DNA of 64,000 nucleotides from Alkalihalobacillus sp. YIM B00296 (GCF_020179385.1 NZ_JAIBLJ010000008.1:87775-151774); one strand, 5' to 3'; shown: positions 17,333 to 25,624, counted from the first letter of the stretch. Made by a program: numbers and translations. Notes: generated by a model not told the origin, from the sequence alone.

Positions 17333-17430
17333 GGGCTGTCCCATTGCCAGACGCCACCACACAAACATTTTGCATTAAAACTACGCAAAATGTTAGGAAC
17401 GTTGGGAGTCAGACACTTATGGGACAGTCC
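17333..17430. mobile_element. MITE-like element with IS1182-type ends
   Basis: GGGCTGTCCCA at 17333 and TGGGACAGTCC ending at 17430 are an 11-bp inverted repeat with one mismatch. The right end ACTTATGGGACAGTCC matches the right end of the IS at 386-405 (ACTTATCAGACAGCCC) at 13 of 16 positions. Inside is ACATTTTGC...GCAAAATGT, a second hairpin. At 98 bases and without coding capacity it looks like a miniature element; followed by TTTTTCTT it may also serve as a terminator. Confidence 0.55.
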
Positions 17431-17575
17431 TTTTTCTTATGAACTGGGTTTGCAAAAGTGAAAAGGCACTCCGATAAAGGTAAAGAAATTTAAAGTAGAG
17501 GTACATCGGAGTAATTCGATGAAACTTCAGGTGATTATAAAACGTATAACATCATAAAATCCAGGAGTTGTATTT

Positions 17576-17761
17576 ATGATGTGGTTGTTGATAGTGGTAC
17601 TGATAATCAGTGAAGTATTCGCTTTCATCTATCTTCATCCATATTCATGGGCAGATCATGTTTCTTTCTTATTCGGTTTCATAGGAATCCTATCATTGCT
17701 TTATATTACCATTTATTACCATAAGCAAGGAATAAGAGTCGGAAATCCGGTTATTGATTGA
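17576..17761 (+). CDS. small membrane protein
   Basis: A 61-residue protein with two hydrophobic segments (about 2-22 and 30-48) separated by HPYSWADH, and a polar end KQGIRVGNPVID. The ATG follows CCAGGAG. It lies 30 bases before the CPBP protease gene and may be cotranscribed with it. I do not recognise the family. Confidence 0.55.
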   Translation: MMWLLIVVLIISEVFAFIYLHPYSWADHVSFLFGFIGILSLLYITIYYHKQGIRVGNPVID

Positions 17762-17791
17762 GGTCGTATTTACGGAAATGGAGTATTTTCT

Positions 17792-18655
17792 ATGGACAAT
17801 AAATTTCTTCATATAAAATTCCGCTACCTAATAGTATGGTATGCCATAGCTATAGGTATCCTGGCTTTTGGCGGAATCGGTTTATCGATCATGGACATGG
17901 GAGGCTCTTTAACCTCTTTCATCACTTTTTCCCAGTTCGCGCTTTATGCCATAGCGGTCCTGTGGCTGATAAGGGCATATTATAAGAATAATATGAGCGT
18001 AAAGGGATTGTTCAAGCCGATCCGTAAATCCAGTGGACTGGGTAAGAAAACACTGTTCACGATTTTCCACCTTACCTATTCATTTTCCGTAGTAACTTTC
18101 ATTTTTTATTTGTTTTCATTTTTAGTGCCAGATTTTCTAGTTGAAATGTTGGAGGATGGAGACACTACCCGATCGTTCGTTTCTGAAACCTCCATACCTT
18201 CGTACATCCTGATTGTATTAATCGCTCCGATTGTTGAAGAATTGGTGTTTAGAGGGACACTCCTCCAAAAGCTTCGTTTCAAATATGGAAACACAGCTGG
18301 TATCCTTGTGACTTCGGCCATTTTCAGTTTGATTCATATGAACAGCGGCATGATCGGGCATTTTACACTTGGCGTTTTCTTAAGCATCTTTTACTTGCAG
18401 ACGAAGAATATCTGGGTACCGATCATCTGTCATGCGCTGAACAATTTCCTGGCATTTTTCGCTTTTATGGTAGATGGGGGTTCTTCTGAAGAAAGCATAG
18501 GGGATGCAATCATGGAAATTCAGCAAGTCGGCCATTATTTTGGGGTATATGCCTTTTTCTGTACGATTTTCTTAATATGGCTTGCGGTTTCCCAGATCAA
18601 AAAGCTTAATAAGCGTGAGGAGAGGGAGGTTGTATCAACTATTCAGGTTGAGTGA
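17792..18655 (+). CDS. CPBP family intramembrane glutamic metalloprotease
   Basis: A 287-residue multi-pass membrane protein of the CAAX protease/bacteriocin-processing family. The hallmark motif EELVFR has Glu149-Glu150 and Arg154; the second motif has His182 in LIHMNSG and the third is His214-x3-Asn218 in ICHALNNF. Family members cleave within the membrane and include bacteriocin immunity proteins and Rce1-like enzymes. The substrate is unknown, and no bacteriocin gene is next to it. A terminator follows. Confidence 0.83.
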   Translation: MDNKFLHIKFRYLIVWYAIAIGILAFGGIGLSIMDMGGSLTSFITFSQFALYAIAVLWLIRAYYKNNMSVKGLFKPIRKSSGLGKKTLFTIFHLTYSFSVVTFIFYLFSFLVPDFLVEMLEDGDTTRSFVSETSIPSYILIVLIAPIVEELVFRGTLLQKLRFKYGNTAGILVTSAIFSLIHMNSGMIGHFTLGVFLSIFYLQTKNIWVPIICHALNNFLAFFAFMVDGGSSEESIGDAIMEIQQVGHYFGVYAFFCTIFLIWLAVSQIKKLNKREEREVVSTIQVE

Positions 18656-18701
18656 GGAGGTGCTGGAATAGGGATCTCCTTATTATGGAGTATGATCGAA
18701 A

Positions 18702-18743
18702 AAGCCGTTCAAAGGGAATGATTCCTCAGGAACGGCTTTATTC
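18702..18743. terminator. bidirectional terminator between convergent genes
   Basis: AAAGCCGTTC and GAACGGCTTT pair across a 20-base loop, with A-rich and T-rich flanks on the two sides, so it can serve the CPBP gene (+) and the M48 gene (-). Confidence 0.72.
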
Positions 18744-18745
18744 AA

Positions 18746-19540
18746 TCAAGCTGAAGTTTGGACTTTTTCAAAATGTGATGGATCAAACCCATAAAGTTGA
18801 GGATATGCGTACAATTGTTGCAATTCGTTTATGCGTAATAATAATGGAGGATGAGTGCTCATGACATGGGAGAACCATACAAAAAATCCTTTTTCTTTCT
18901 GGTGTTGCTCAAGGTAATCGTGGACATTCATATCATCAAACAATACTTTACCGATTGCTAATAAACTTAAGGTGCGAATACCCGCTTCAACATTACGGAC
19001 AGTTACAGCGGCAATCCGATCACATGAGTGTTCACAGGCACGTGAATAGGCATTCCCTAAAAATGGAGTCCAAAGTGCTGGCAATATGACCAATTGTTTC
19101 ATTATGTGGTTTCTTTGGATATGTGCCAACTCATGCGCAATGATAAAATCAAGTTCTTTGCTGTTATGACGAAGGTGTAGTTCGAAAATATCAGAATATA
19201 ATACGACGAAATTCCTTCCGAAAAAACGGGTGGCGAAAGCGTTCAGAATTCCATCAGACTGCAACACGTATACATCTGGTACTTTATCGACTCCCATTTG
19301 GTCACATAATATACGCGTTCTTTCGTAGACTTCCGGGTATTGATTGCTGGTGATCCTTACTCCGTTATTGAGGATGTTTCCGACCATCAATCCATGTAAT
19401 AGCGTCGTGATTAGTAGACCTCCTAAGATGTAGAAGATCCCGATAATTGAAAAAATTAGTACAAGATAGGTCACAACACTTAGTACGAGAGCAAAAATGA
19501 AATATCCTTTTTCTTTATCGTGTACTAAACGATTGATCAT
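18746..19540 (-). CDS. M48 family membrane zinc metalloprotease
   Basis: A 264-residue HtpX/Ste24-like protease. Two N-terminal membrane helices (about 12-55) precede a cytoplasmic catalytic domain with the zinc site HELAH at residues 136-140 and a later Glu in the RACEHSCDRIA region. It would degrade misfolded membrane or surface proteins; the substrate is unknown. It sits directly downstream of the TM2-domain gene in the same direction, with almost no gap, so the two form an operon. Confidence 0.82.
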   Translation of the reverse strand: MINRLVHDKEKGYFIFALVLSVVTYLVLIFSIIGIFYILGGLLITTLLHGLMVGNILNNGVRITSNQYPEVYERTRILCDQMGVDKVPDVYVLQSDGILNAFATRFFGRNFVVLYSDIFELHLRHNSKELDFIIAHELAHIQRNHIMKQLVILPALWTPFLGNAYSRACEHSCDRIAAVTVRNVEAGIRTLSLLAIGKVLFDDMNVHDYLEQHQKEKGFFVWFSHVMSTHPPLLLRINELQQLYAYPQLYGFDPSHFEKVQTSA

Positions 19541-19541
19541 T

Positions 19542-19856
19542 TTATAAAGCTACCTTCTGATCCGCTTGCTTGATTTCTTGAAGAATAATCCCTTCAATTT
19601 CTTCATTTTTTGTCTTTAACATCCCATTGATGAAAAATGCATCAATCAATGCCCATATCCCAAAACCGCCTAATGTCAGGGTCATCGCAATTCCAGAACC
19701 TACTTTACCTAAAAAGTAGCGATGTCCGCCGAGCCCGCCTAGGAATAACCATAGCAACCAGGTTACCGCTGTAGATTTCTTTCTTTTTTCCATTTCTGAC
19801 CCTAAAAGATGAAGCTCCTGGTTACTCAACTCTTTTTTCAATATTAAGTTTTCCAT
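19542..19856 (-). CDS. TM2 domain-containing membrane protein
   Basis: A 104-residue protein with the TM2 module: AVTWLLWLFLGGLGGHRYFL, then a GSGIAMTLTLGGFGIWALID helix pair and a short polar tail. The start at 19856 is chosen for its AGAAGGAGAAAG site; upstream codons in frame are less likely. The TM2 family's role is unclear, but here it is coupled to an M48 protease, whose activity it might modulate or which might be its quality-control partner (inference only). Confidence 0.75.
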   Translation of the reverse strand: MENLILKKELSNQELHLLGSEMEKRKKSTAVTWLLWLFLGGLGGHRYFLGKVGSGIAMTLTLGGFGIWALIDAFFINGMLKTKNEEIEGIILQEIKQADQKVAL

Positions 19857-20059
19857 CTCTCTTTCTCCTTCTGCTTTCAAATATATTATAACGATATAAT
19901 GATAATGCAATTTCAAGATTTTGTATATATCTTTTTGAGGAGGCCAAAAGAAATATTTTTTGACATTTTATACTAAAGTATTTCAATGAAGGGTTTATGG
20001 GGTTGGGATCGAATGATATATGTGACAAAAGTGTTATGAAAAGAGAAGAGGTTGGTAAT

Positions 20060-20590
20060 ATGTTGTTTAAAGGGGAAAAAGTATCACTGCGTAAAATGAC
20101 AATGGAAGATGCACCTATATACCATAAATGGCAAAATGATATGAAGATTGCTCCGCTTGTCAATCCTTTCATTGATATGCATTCGATCGATGAAGTAGAA
20201 GAGACATTAAGGGGAATGTTGCATGCCGATAACCGGAAGAATTACATCATTGAGCATCTTAAGGATGAGAAGCCGATCGGTTATACAGGATTGTTCAATA
20301 TCAACCATTACCACAAAAACGTTGAATGTTATATTGCCATTTGTGAAGAGGGATATCGTGGAAAAGGCGTTGGTCCTGAAGCGATGGGATTGTTGATGAA
20401 ATATGTGTTCATGGAAATGAACATGCACCGTCTATCCCTGAGGGTCTTCGCTGAAAACAAACCTGCGATAGGGATGTACAAACGAATCGGTTTCCAGATT
20501 GAAGGTCATCTTCGGGAAACAAGGTTTCACCACGGAGCATGGCAAGATTCCTACATCATGAGCATTTTGCAGGAAGATTATCTGATCTAG
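20060..20590 (+). CDS. GNAT family N-acetyltransferase
   Basis: A 176-residue RimJ/RimL-type acetyltransferase from the ATG at 20060 (GAAGAGG upstream). It begins LFKGEKVSLRKMTMEDAPIY, has the acetyl-CoA pyrophosphate loop in GYRGKGVGPEAMGLL and ends with AIGMYKRIGFQIEG, all typical of the family. The substrate may be a polyamine or protein N-terminus, but the sequence does not say. An in-frame ATG at 19997 lacks a ribosome site. Confidence 0.77.
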   Translation: MLFKGEKVSLRKMTMEDAPIYHKWQNDMKIAPLVNPFIDMHSIDEVEETLRGMLHADNRKNYIIEHLKDEKPIGYTGLFNINHYHKNVECYIAICEEGYRGKGVGPEAMGLLMKYVFMEMNMHRLSLRVFAENKPAIGMYKRIGFQIEGHLRETRFHHGAWQDSYIMSILQEDYLI

Positions 20591-20648
20591 TGGAACCTCT
20601 GCATCTTTTAAATAGGCTGTCTTCGTATAGATTGTTGTTTTAGAATTT

Positions 20649-20749
20649 GGAAATATACGAAAGAAAAGCGGAAGCGACCTGCATAGTCACGGAGGTCACT
20701 TGTGGGGTCTCACTTAGCCTGCTTTCCCGCAGGAGTCTCGTATATTTCC
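20649..20749. repeat. intergenic element with GGGGTCTC...CCCGCAGGAGT core, copy 2
   Basis: Ends GGAAATATACGA (20649-20660) and TCGTATATTTCC (20738-20749) are perfectly complementary. The interior holds TGTGGGGTCTCAC and TTTCCCGCAGGAGTCTCG. The end sequence differs from copy 1 while remaining self-complementary. Confidence 0.65.
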
Positions 20750-20817
20750 ACTGTTATAGGTTTTTATCTCATTATCACCATTCAATGCAACAAACTTTTA
20801 GAAAACAGCCTTTGAAT

Positions 20818-20852
20818 AAGAATCATGCCGGCGAGGCATCGGTTCTTTTTTT
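20818..20852 (+). terminator. probable terminator
   Basis: AAGAATCATGCC and GGCATCGGTTCTT pair imperfectly around GGCGA and run into seven Ts. It lies downstream of the acetyltransferase gene. Confidence 0.55.
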
Positions 20853-20886
20853 ATTGGCTCTATCATTTTTCCTTTTTGATATTTTC

Positions 20887-20926
20887 GAAATTCGGCTCGA
20901 TTTCGGGCAGGAGTATTGCGAATTTC
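20887..20926. repeat. short form of the intergenic element, copy 3
   Basis: GAAATTCG (20887-20894) and CGAATTTC (20919-20926) enclose CTCGATTTCGGGCAGGAGTATTG. The GGGCAGGAGT block matches the right half of the larger copies, so this looks like a deletion derivative 140 bases from copy 2. Confidence 0.45.
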
Positions 20927-21004
20927 TCTGATATAAACCTTTCATAAATGGCATAACACGATAAAATTGTATGAAATATTAGAATTATATTTAAAATTCA
21001 AAAA

Positions 21005-21040
21005 ACCATATAATTTATTTACATTATATGGTGCTATAAT
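21005..21040 (+). promoter_or_regulatory. dyad and -10 box upstream of comK
   Basis: ACCATATAAT (21005-21014) and ATTATATGGT (21023-21032) are a perfect 10-bp inverted repeat with an 8-base spacer. It is followed by TATAAT at 21035-21040, a canonical -10. The dyad lies where a -35 and regulator site would be, about 90 bases before the comK start. Confidence 0.5.
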
Positions 21041-21128
21041 CCTAACTAAAAGGAAAGGGGATTATAGTGTAAACCGTGCTTTGCACCTTAGACCTTCAAA
21101 ACATAATCATTTTTTGGGGGGATTTATC

Positions 21129-21705
21129 ATGGGGAAAATGAAAGACGAAGTTTATTTGATCAATGGGCAAACGATGGTGATCTTACCGCATTTTGATGGT
21201 TTCGGAAATCTTCATTCACTTGTGATCGAAGCCGAGCGTGAATTGGTTATGAAACGGAAGCCGATTGATATCATGAAGGACAGCTGCTTGTATTATGGTT
21301 CCAGTTTACAAGGAAGAGTAGACGGTGCAATCCATGTCACCAAGTTCAGAAGGATGGTCCCGATCATGGTGTGCAATCGTTCTGGGATCTTTTTCTTTCC
21401 GACACAATCATCGAAAAGTGAGTCATGTATTTGGATCGCCCATAGCCATGTGAAGGAATGACTCGGAACATTGCAAGATTGTGTTGACGAATAACAAGAC
21501 GGTTCCAGTTCACGCGACCAAGGCAGTGATGGAGTCAAAGGTTAACAGGGCAGCACAATATCGCCATCTCGTCAATCAACAGTTATTGGTACAGTATTCG
21601 AAATCAAATCCAGTCAACCCCGACCATTTAGTTGCTCTCGAATCAACAGGTGCTTACACATTTACACAGGATCAAGACGGGACCCTCTCCCGATCGGAAC
21701 TTTAA
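21129..21705 (+). pseudogene. comK: ComK-like competence transcription factor, frameshifted
   Basis: Residues from ATG 21129 read KDEVYLINGQTMVILPHFDG, then CLYYGSSLQGRVDGAIHVTK and CIWIAHSHVKE, which match B. subtilis ComK (FGSSYAGRKAGTYEVTK, CGWISHVHVKE). A TGA at 21459 ends this frame after 110 residues. The next frame continues DSEHCKIVLTNNKTVPVHAT...ESKVNRAAQYRHL, matching the rest of ComK, to 21705. The two parts together give about 191 residues, close to the 192 of B. subtilis. A single-base shift near GAATGACTC is enough. ComK activates DNA-uptake genes; this copy should lack its C-terminal half. GGGGGGAT precedes the start. Confidence 0.8.
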
Positions 21706-21776
21706 TCAAACACATCGGTACATATAAGTAAGATAAGTGTGTAAGGGGTGAAGGGAAGTACATTGCACGATCGTTA

Positions 21777-21898
21777 ATGCTAGGGATCGATTTGGTTTTC
21801 TTTTTGATCAAGTGCCTGCAGGAACTTTACTAGGATTAGGGGTCGGAATGCTGGTAGAAGGTAGTCCGGGGTATAGAAGCAATCATGACAGCTGCTAA
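21777..21898 (+). pseudogene. small glycine-rich membrane peptide, frameshifted
   Basis: One frame reads MLGIDLVF and the next LFDQVPAGTLLGLGVGMLVE with a short tail SPGYRSNHDSC before a stop at 21896. The frames meet in CTTTTTGATC, so one T more or less restores a continuous peptide of about 45 residues. The glycine-zipper-like segment suggests a membrane peptide. The exact start is unclear. Confidence 0.4.
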
Positions 21899-21917
21899 AA
21901 CGTAGCTGTCTTTTTCT
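21887..21917 (+). terminator. terminator
   Basis: GACAGCT (21887-21893) and AGCTGTC (21904-21910) form a stem followed by TTTTTCTC. The rest of 21918-22180 holds two more hairpins (GCCGGAAAAATGTCCGGC near 21980, CCCCGTAGCAG...CTGCGTCGGGG near 22003-22037) but no gene I can support. Confidence 0.7.
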
Positions 21918-22183
21918 CTTGGATAATCTTGCTTGTTATTTGCAGGAAATTTTCTAAGGCGAGCTTTGTGGCACTCCAGCCGGAAAAATGTCCGGCGTAA
22001 CCCCCGTAGCAGAATGAACGTTAACTGCGTCGGGGATGTATATCATTCAAACGTTATTGAAAGTTATAGGATTCTTCATATATGGTTCATAAAAGTGATT
22101 TAACCTTTAATTAAATCAAGCCTTTGGTAATGTTCTACTACATTTGATACCTAAATAGATTGTAGAGTAGAGGAAGGTGTTAA

Positions 22184-22450
22184 GTGGCAATGCAAAAGTA
22201 TTCAGTTCAAGAATGGGAGTTGCATGGAATTCATTTATATGGGAGAGAAAAAAGATACTGGAACTTTCAATGTTCTAATTGTTATAGCGTTCAATCGGTG
22301 GAAGATATTCTGAAGGCGGGGTTTCCCCCGAACATGGCTTATTCATACTGTCAGAACTGTCACCATAAGGCTAAACAAGGGACGGATGGGAAAGGGAAAA
22401 TCATTAAGGTCAATCAAGATCTCCACGTGGAAATATTTGATTTTGCATAA
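22184..22450 (+). CDS. small zinc-ribbon-like protein
   Basis: An 88-residue protein from GTG 22184 (AGAGGAAGG upstream; ATG 22190 is an alternative). Two CxxC pairs, FQCSNCYSV and YCQNCHHKA, about 26 residues apart, suggest one zinc ribbon. The N-terminus YSVQEWELHGIHLYGREKRYW and the C-terminal GKIIKVNQDLHVEIFDFA are not recognised. It is alone between two terminator regions. Confidence 0.6.
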   Translation: MAMQKYSVQEWELHGIHLYGREKRYWNFQCSNCYSVQSVEDILKAGFPPNMAYSYCQNCHHKAKQGTDGKGKIIKVNQDLHVEIFDFA

Positions 22451-22531
22451 TAAAACGGGACTAGACCAGGTAGGATGCAAGCTTCCTTTAGGGAGCAAAA
22501 CATCGTCATAGTCAGTCCCTTCTTTATCACT

Positions 22532-23767
22532 TTAAATGGCCCAGTTTCCGTCTTTGAACAGTTGGACCTTTTGGCCGTCATTGGTTTCTGCGACAATATC
22601 CAAGTCAGCAGAACCGATCATAAAGTCGGTATGTCCTCGACTTTGGTTAACACCTCGATCTTCCAACTCTTCTTTGGAAAGCTTACCGACATCTTTGACT
22701 GACATAGTGATGGCAGTCCCGATTGCAAGGTGACAGGAGGCATTTTCATCATATAAGGTGTTGTTGAAAATGATCCCGCTGTTGGATATCGGCGAGTCGT
22801 ATGGTACTAAAGCAACCTCACCTAAGAATTTCATACCCTCATCAATTTCAAGCAACTGTTTCAACGTGTCATAACCTGTTTCTGCACTGAAATCCACGAC
22901 TTTTCCGTCATCAAAAGTGAGACTGAAATCATCGATGATATTCCCCATTGCCGATAGTGGCTTTTTACTTGAGACGGTCCCATTTACACCATTTTTATGC
23001 GGTGTTGTGAAAACTTCTTCAGTCGGAAGGTTTGGTATGTAAGACGTATTGAAAGTCGATTCATGGCCGCCGCCAATCCATAGATGTTCCGGATGAAGGT
23101 CAATTGTCAGGTCAGTTCCTTCTGATCGGTAATGCAGCGTCTTGAATCGCTTCTCATTCAAGTAATCCACTTTCTCAGAAAGAGCTTTACCATGTTCCTC
23201 CCAGGCCGCGACCGGGTCATCCTGATCGATACGGACCGTTTTGAAAATTTCATCCCAAAGCGCCTCGATCGCTTGTTTCTCATTTTTCTCCGGGAACACG
23301 CTCTTCGCCCATCCGGATGTAGGCACACCAGCGATCGCCCAGTGTATATCCCCGTTCAGCTGAGCTTTTGAGAATGAATGAAGCCTTTCACCCCGGTTTT
23401 TCTGTACCCACATTATACGTTCTGGCGGGACTCCCTTGTATGCATTCGGGTCATCCCCAGTGATGTTCAACAAACAGTCATTGTTTTCTGCAAAACTATT
23501 ATATTTGTCGATTTCCCACTGCGGCAGATCATCCTTCAATGTCTCCTCAGAGGCTCCTTCAAAGTGTAAACGACTGGTCTCGGTATCCTTCCAGTCAACA
23601 TATACACGCTTGCAGCCATTATCATAAGCATGCTTTGTAACTTTACGCGTAAAATCTTTTGCTTCAATCGGGGAAAGAATCAACAAGCGTTGTCCTTCTT
23701 GTAGATTCAGTCCGGTTTTGACCACGAGTTCAGCATATTGATCCAACTTTTCCTCAAATGATTTCAT
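22532..23767 (-). CDS. ampS: AmpS-type M29 family aminopeptidase
   Basis: A 411-residue metallo-aminopeptidase of the thermophilic/AmpS group (M29). These enzymes remove N-terminal residues from peptides in the cytoplasm using two metal ions. The conserved N-terminal KLDQYAELVVKTGLNLQEGQ, the VEDV-like central region, and the C-terminal metal-binding LYDENASCHLAIG and SRGHTDFMIGS blocks are seen. AGAGGAGGGA lies before the ATG. The gene is monocistronic. Confidence 0.85.
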   Translation of the reverse strand: MKSFEEKLDQYAELVVKTGLNLQEGQRLLILSPIEAKDFTRKVTKHAYDNGCKRVYVDWKDTETSRLHFEGASEETLKDDLPQWEIDKYNSFAENNDCLLNITGDDPNAYKGVPPERIMWVQKNRGERLHSFSKAQLNGDIHWAIAGVPTSGWAKSVFPEKNEKQAIEALWDEIFKTVRIDQDDPVAAWEEHGKALSEKVDYLNEKRFKTLHYRSEGTDLTIDLHPEHLWIGGGHESTFNTSYIPNLPTEEVFTTPHKNGVNGTVSSKKPLSAMGNIIDDFSLTFDDGKVVDFSAETGYDTLKQLLEIDEGMKFLGEVALVPYDSPISNSGIIFNNTLYDENASCHLAIGTAITMSVKDVGKLSKEELEDRGVNQSRGHTDFMIGSADLDIVAETNDGQKVQLFKDGNWAI

Positions 23768-23923
23768 CTTTAAATCCCTCCTCTAGAAAAATATTATCAT
23801 AGTTCGATGAAAGGTGTTAGAGAAGAGGCGGTAATTGGAAAATTTCTGATAGCATTCATTCGAAATGGTATAATATAGAAGGAAATATAAAGGGTAATAG
23901 CTTTGATAAAAGGGGAGGACAAT

Positions 23924-24041
23924 TTAGTAAAAAAGAAATCCTGTAATCGGAAAGACTGGAACAGAATCATCCAAAGACGTTATTGAGCTATCTTTAATAC
24001 ATAAAGTGTTACTGGAACAGAAATTAAAAGAAAATGAGTGA
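23924..24041 (+). pseudogene. small unidentified gene, frameshifted and without a normal start
   Basis: AGGGGAGG at 23911-23918 is followed at normal spacing by TTA, where TTG or ATG would be expected, and GTAAAAAAGAAA. One frame ends soon; the next reads PVIGKTGTESSKDVIELSLI HKVLLEQKLKENE to a TGA at 24039-24041 that overlaps the next gene's ATG. An indel in the A6 run would join the frames into about 39 residues. The overlap suggests it was once coupled to the next gene. Confidence 0.4.
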
Positions 24042-24558
24042 ACTTATGACACGGAAAATAATCCGGTGTTTAACAGGGTTGGTCGTTTTTACATTACTCA
24101 TTATCATCTTGCTTCCTGGGTTAACCCTTCATTTTGGAAAGAGTTATAGTGGTCAAATTTATGGTTTTGAGGAAGGAGTAGAGGAAGGACCTAGTGAGTT
24201 TTGGGATATTACCTTCTATGCTGTTACGTTCCATAATGAAGACATGTACGCAGACCCGAAATCAGCCATCGTCCTCCAAAACAAAAAGGTTTCCCTACCT
24301 GAAAAGGTGACGTATTCCATTATAGGAACCGAGATGAGTGATACAGTAGAATTCAACCGCAAAAAGGCGGTTATAGAATTAAATCAAAAAGAGATCGAAC
24401 CTTTTCTGTATGATTTATATGAACAAGGGCCTCATAGCACTCTGATAAAATTAATGTGGAACAATCATGAAGAAATGATTGAACTGCCTTTTTTTACGTC
24501 TTTCAGCAGGAGGCAGTATCCATGGTATTTAAAGTTCTTGGAGAGAGAGTTAGGATAA
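24034..24558 (+). CDS. membrane-anchored protein of unknown function
   Basis: A 174-residue protein with one N-terminal membrane helix (about 9-32: LTGLVVFTLLIIILLPGLTL) and an extracellular beta-rich domain (KSAIVLQNKKVSLPEKVTYSI and following). Not recognised. It is first in a run with the lipoprotein at 24581 and the membrane protein at 25106, and overlaps the small broken gene before it. Confidence 0.6.
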   Translation: MSELMTRKIIRCLTGLVVFTLLIIILLPGLTLHFGKSYSGQIYGFEEGVEEGPSEFWDITFYAVTFHNEDMYADPKSAIVLQNKKVSLPEKVTYSIIGTEMSDTVEFNRKKAVIELNQKEIEPFLYDLYEQGPHSTLIKLMWNNHEEMIELPFFTSFSRRQYPWYLKFLERELG

Positions 24559-24580
24559 AGGGTGGTTGGTTATTAAAAAT

Positions 24581-25116
24581 ATGTTTTTCTTTTTATTTGT
24601 ATGGTTTTAATAGTAGGTTGTTCGAAAGAACCTGCTGAACAACACTTTGAAGACTTACTAGATGGAAGTGATATCACATCATTTTCTATCAACATCGACG
24701 GTGAATCTACTGGAATTATTACTGACCGGGAAAAGATCGAAGAATTTTATCAATTTATAAAAAACGTAAATGTTAAAAGGATGACTTCAGAAGAAGTGAT
24801 AGAACTTCATAAAGATGAAAAATTTATAGAGGTGATGGTGGAAACGAATAAGGCTTATGAGATGTATGGGATTCCAATGCTGCAGGATGGGCAGATGGGA
24901 GTGGTGATGTTTAAAAAAGGGATCGGAAAAGTTTTTTATAAGAGTGTGCAAACCTCTCCTCCTGATTTATATGAAGATATCTATACTTATTCGAAAGAAA
25001 AGCTAGACCATGGAAAGCCTGTTCAAATGAATATAATCGAGAAACTGGAAAAGGGAAACGAGAACGATATCATCGAATATCCTGCTGCCGAAAGGGTTCC
25101 AGACAATGGAGAGTAA
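24581..25116 (+). pseudogene. lipoprotein, signal peptide probably frameshifted
   Basis: The body of the protein is open from ATG 24601 and begins MVLIVGCSKEPAEQ: LIVGC is a lipobox with the Cys that would be lipidated, but only six residues precede it, too few for a signal peptide. Upstream, ATG 24581 begins MFFFLFVWF and stops in another frame. One extra T in the TTTTT run at 24584-24588 would give MFFLFICMVLIVGC, a normal lipoprotein signal. The domain after it (about 160 residues) is not recognised. It overlaps the next gene by 11 bases. Confidence 0.55.
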
Positions 25117-25624
25117 GTGGTTGAAACGTCTTATAATAATTTCGTTCATTGGTATGGTTTTGATTTGGTCTTTTACCTACTATCAAAACTCCTCACTCGA
25201 TAAAGTGATAAAAGGAAAGAACATCATAGAAGTGGTGTACGTTTCCAAGAATGCTAGGCTAGTCCTCCAGGGTACAGGGGACAAGATCAAGGGTGAATCC
25301 TATTCAAAAGGGGTGCTCGGCTGGAGGTTAAGGGGAACCAGTAGTCCGGCAGTGAAAAATCGAGATAAAGACACGGTTTTCAGATTAGATAACCTCAGTG
25401 TTATTTCTGTTAATGGCAATGGATATTTATACAGTTATGCGAACCCTTTCAAAATCAAACAGATCAAATTTCAGGAAGGGTCTCATGAAGTAAGAGTAAA
25501 AATAGATTCCTCCTACTGGTATCTTCCTATGTTAAGAAGCGAAATGAGTTTTAAAGCAGAACAATTGAGTGTGGTTTTAAAAGATGGGTCTGAAGATTTT
25601 TATCCTTTTGAAGAATTACATTAG
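25106..25624 (+). CDS. membrane-anchored protein of unknown function
   Basis: A 172-residue protein with an N-terminal membrane helix (about 8-27) and an outside domain with many beta-strand-like stretches (IIEVVYVSKNARLVLQGTGD and others). No known motif. It overlaps the lipoprotein gene, so the cluster 24034-25624 is likely one transcription unit of cell-surface proteins. Confidence 0.6.
   Translation: MESKWLKRLIIISFIGMVLIWSFTYYQNSSLDKVIKGKNIIEVVYVSKNARLVLQGTGDKIKGESYSKGVLGWRLRGTSSPAVKNRDKDTVFRLDNLSVISVNGNGYLYSYANPFKIKQIKFQEGSHEVRVKIDSSYWYLPMLRSEMSFKAEQLSVVLKDGSEDFYPFEELH

Noticed and set aside
20647-20931. 94-codon open frame
   Set aside because: It is made of the two intergenic repeat elements and the terminator between them; no ribosome site.
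21456-21461. Programmed frameshift in comK
   Set aside because: No slippery heptamer and no downstream pseudoknot are evident, so a mutation or sequence error is the simpler reading.
22450-22530. Long-range GGGACT...AGTCCC hairpin as terminator for ampS
   Set aside because: The arms are six bases and more than 60 bases apart, without a T-tract on the needed strand.
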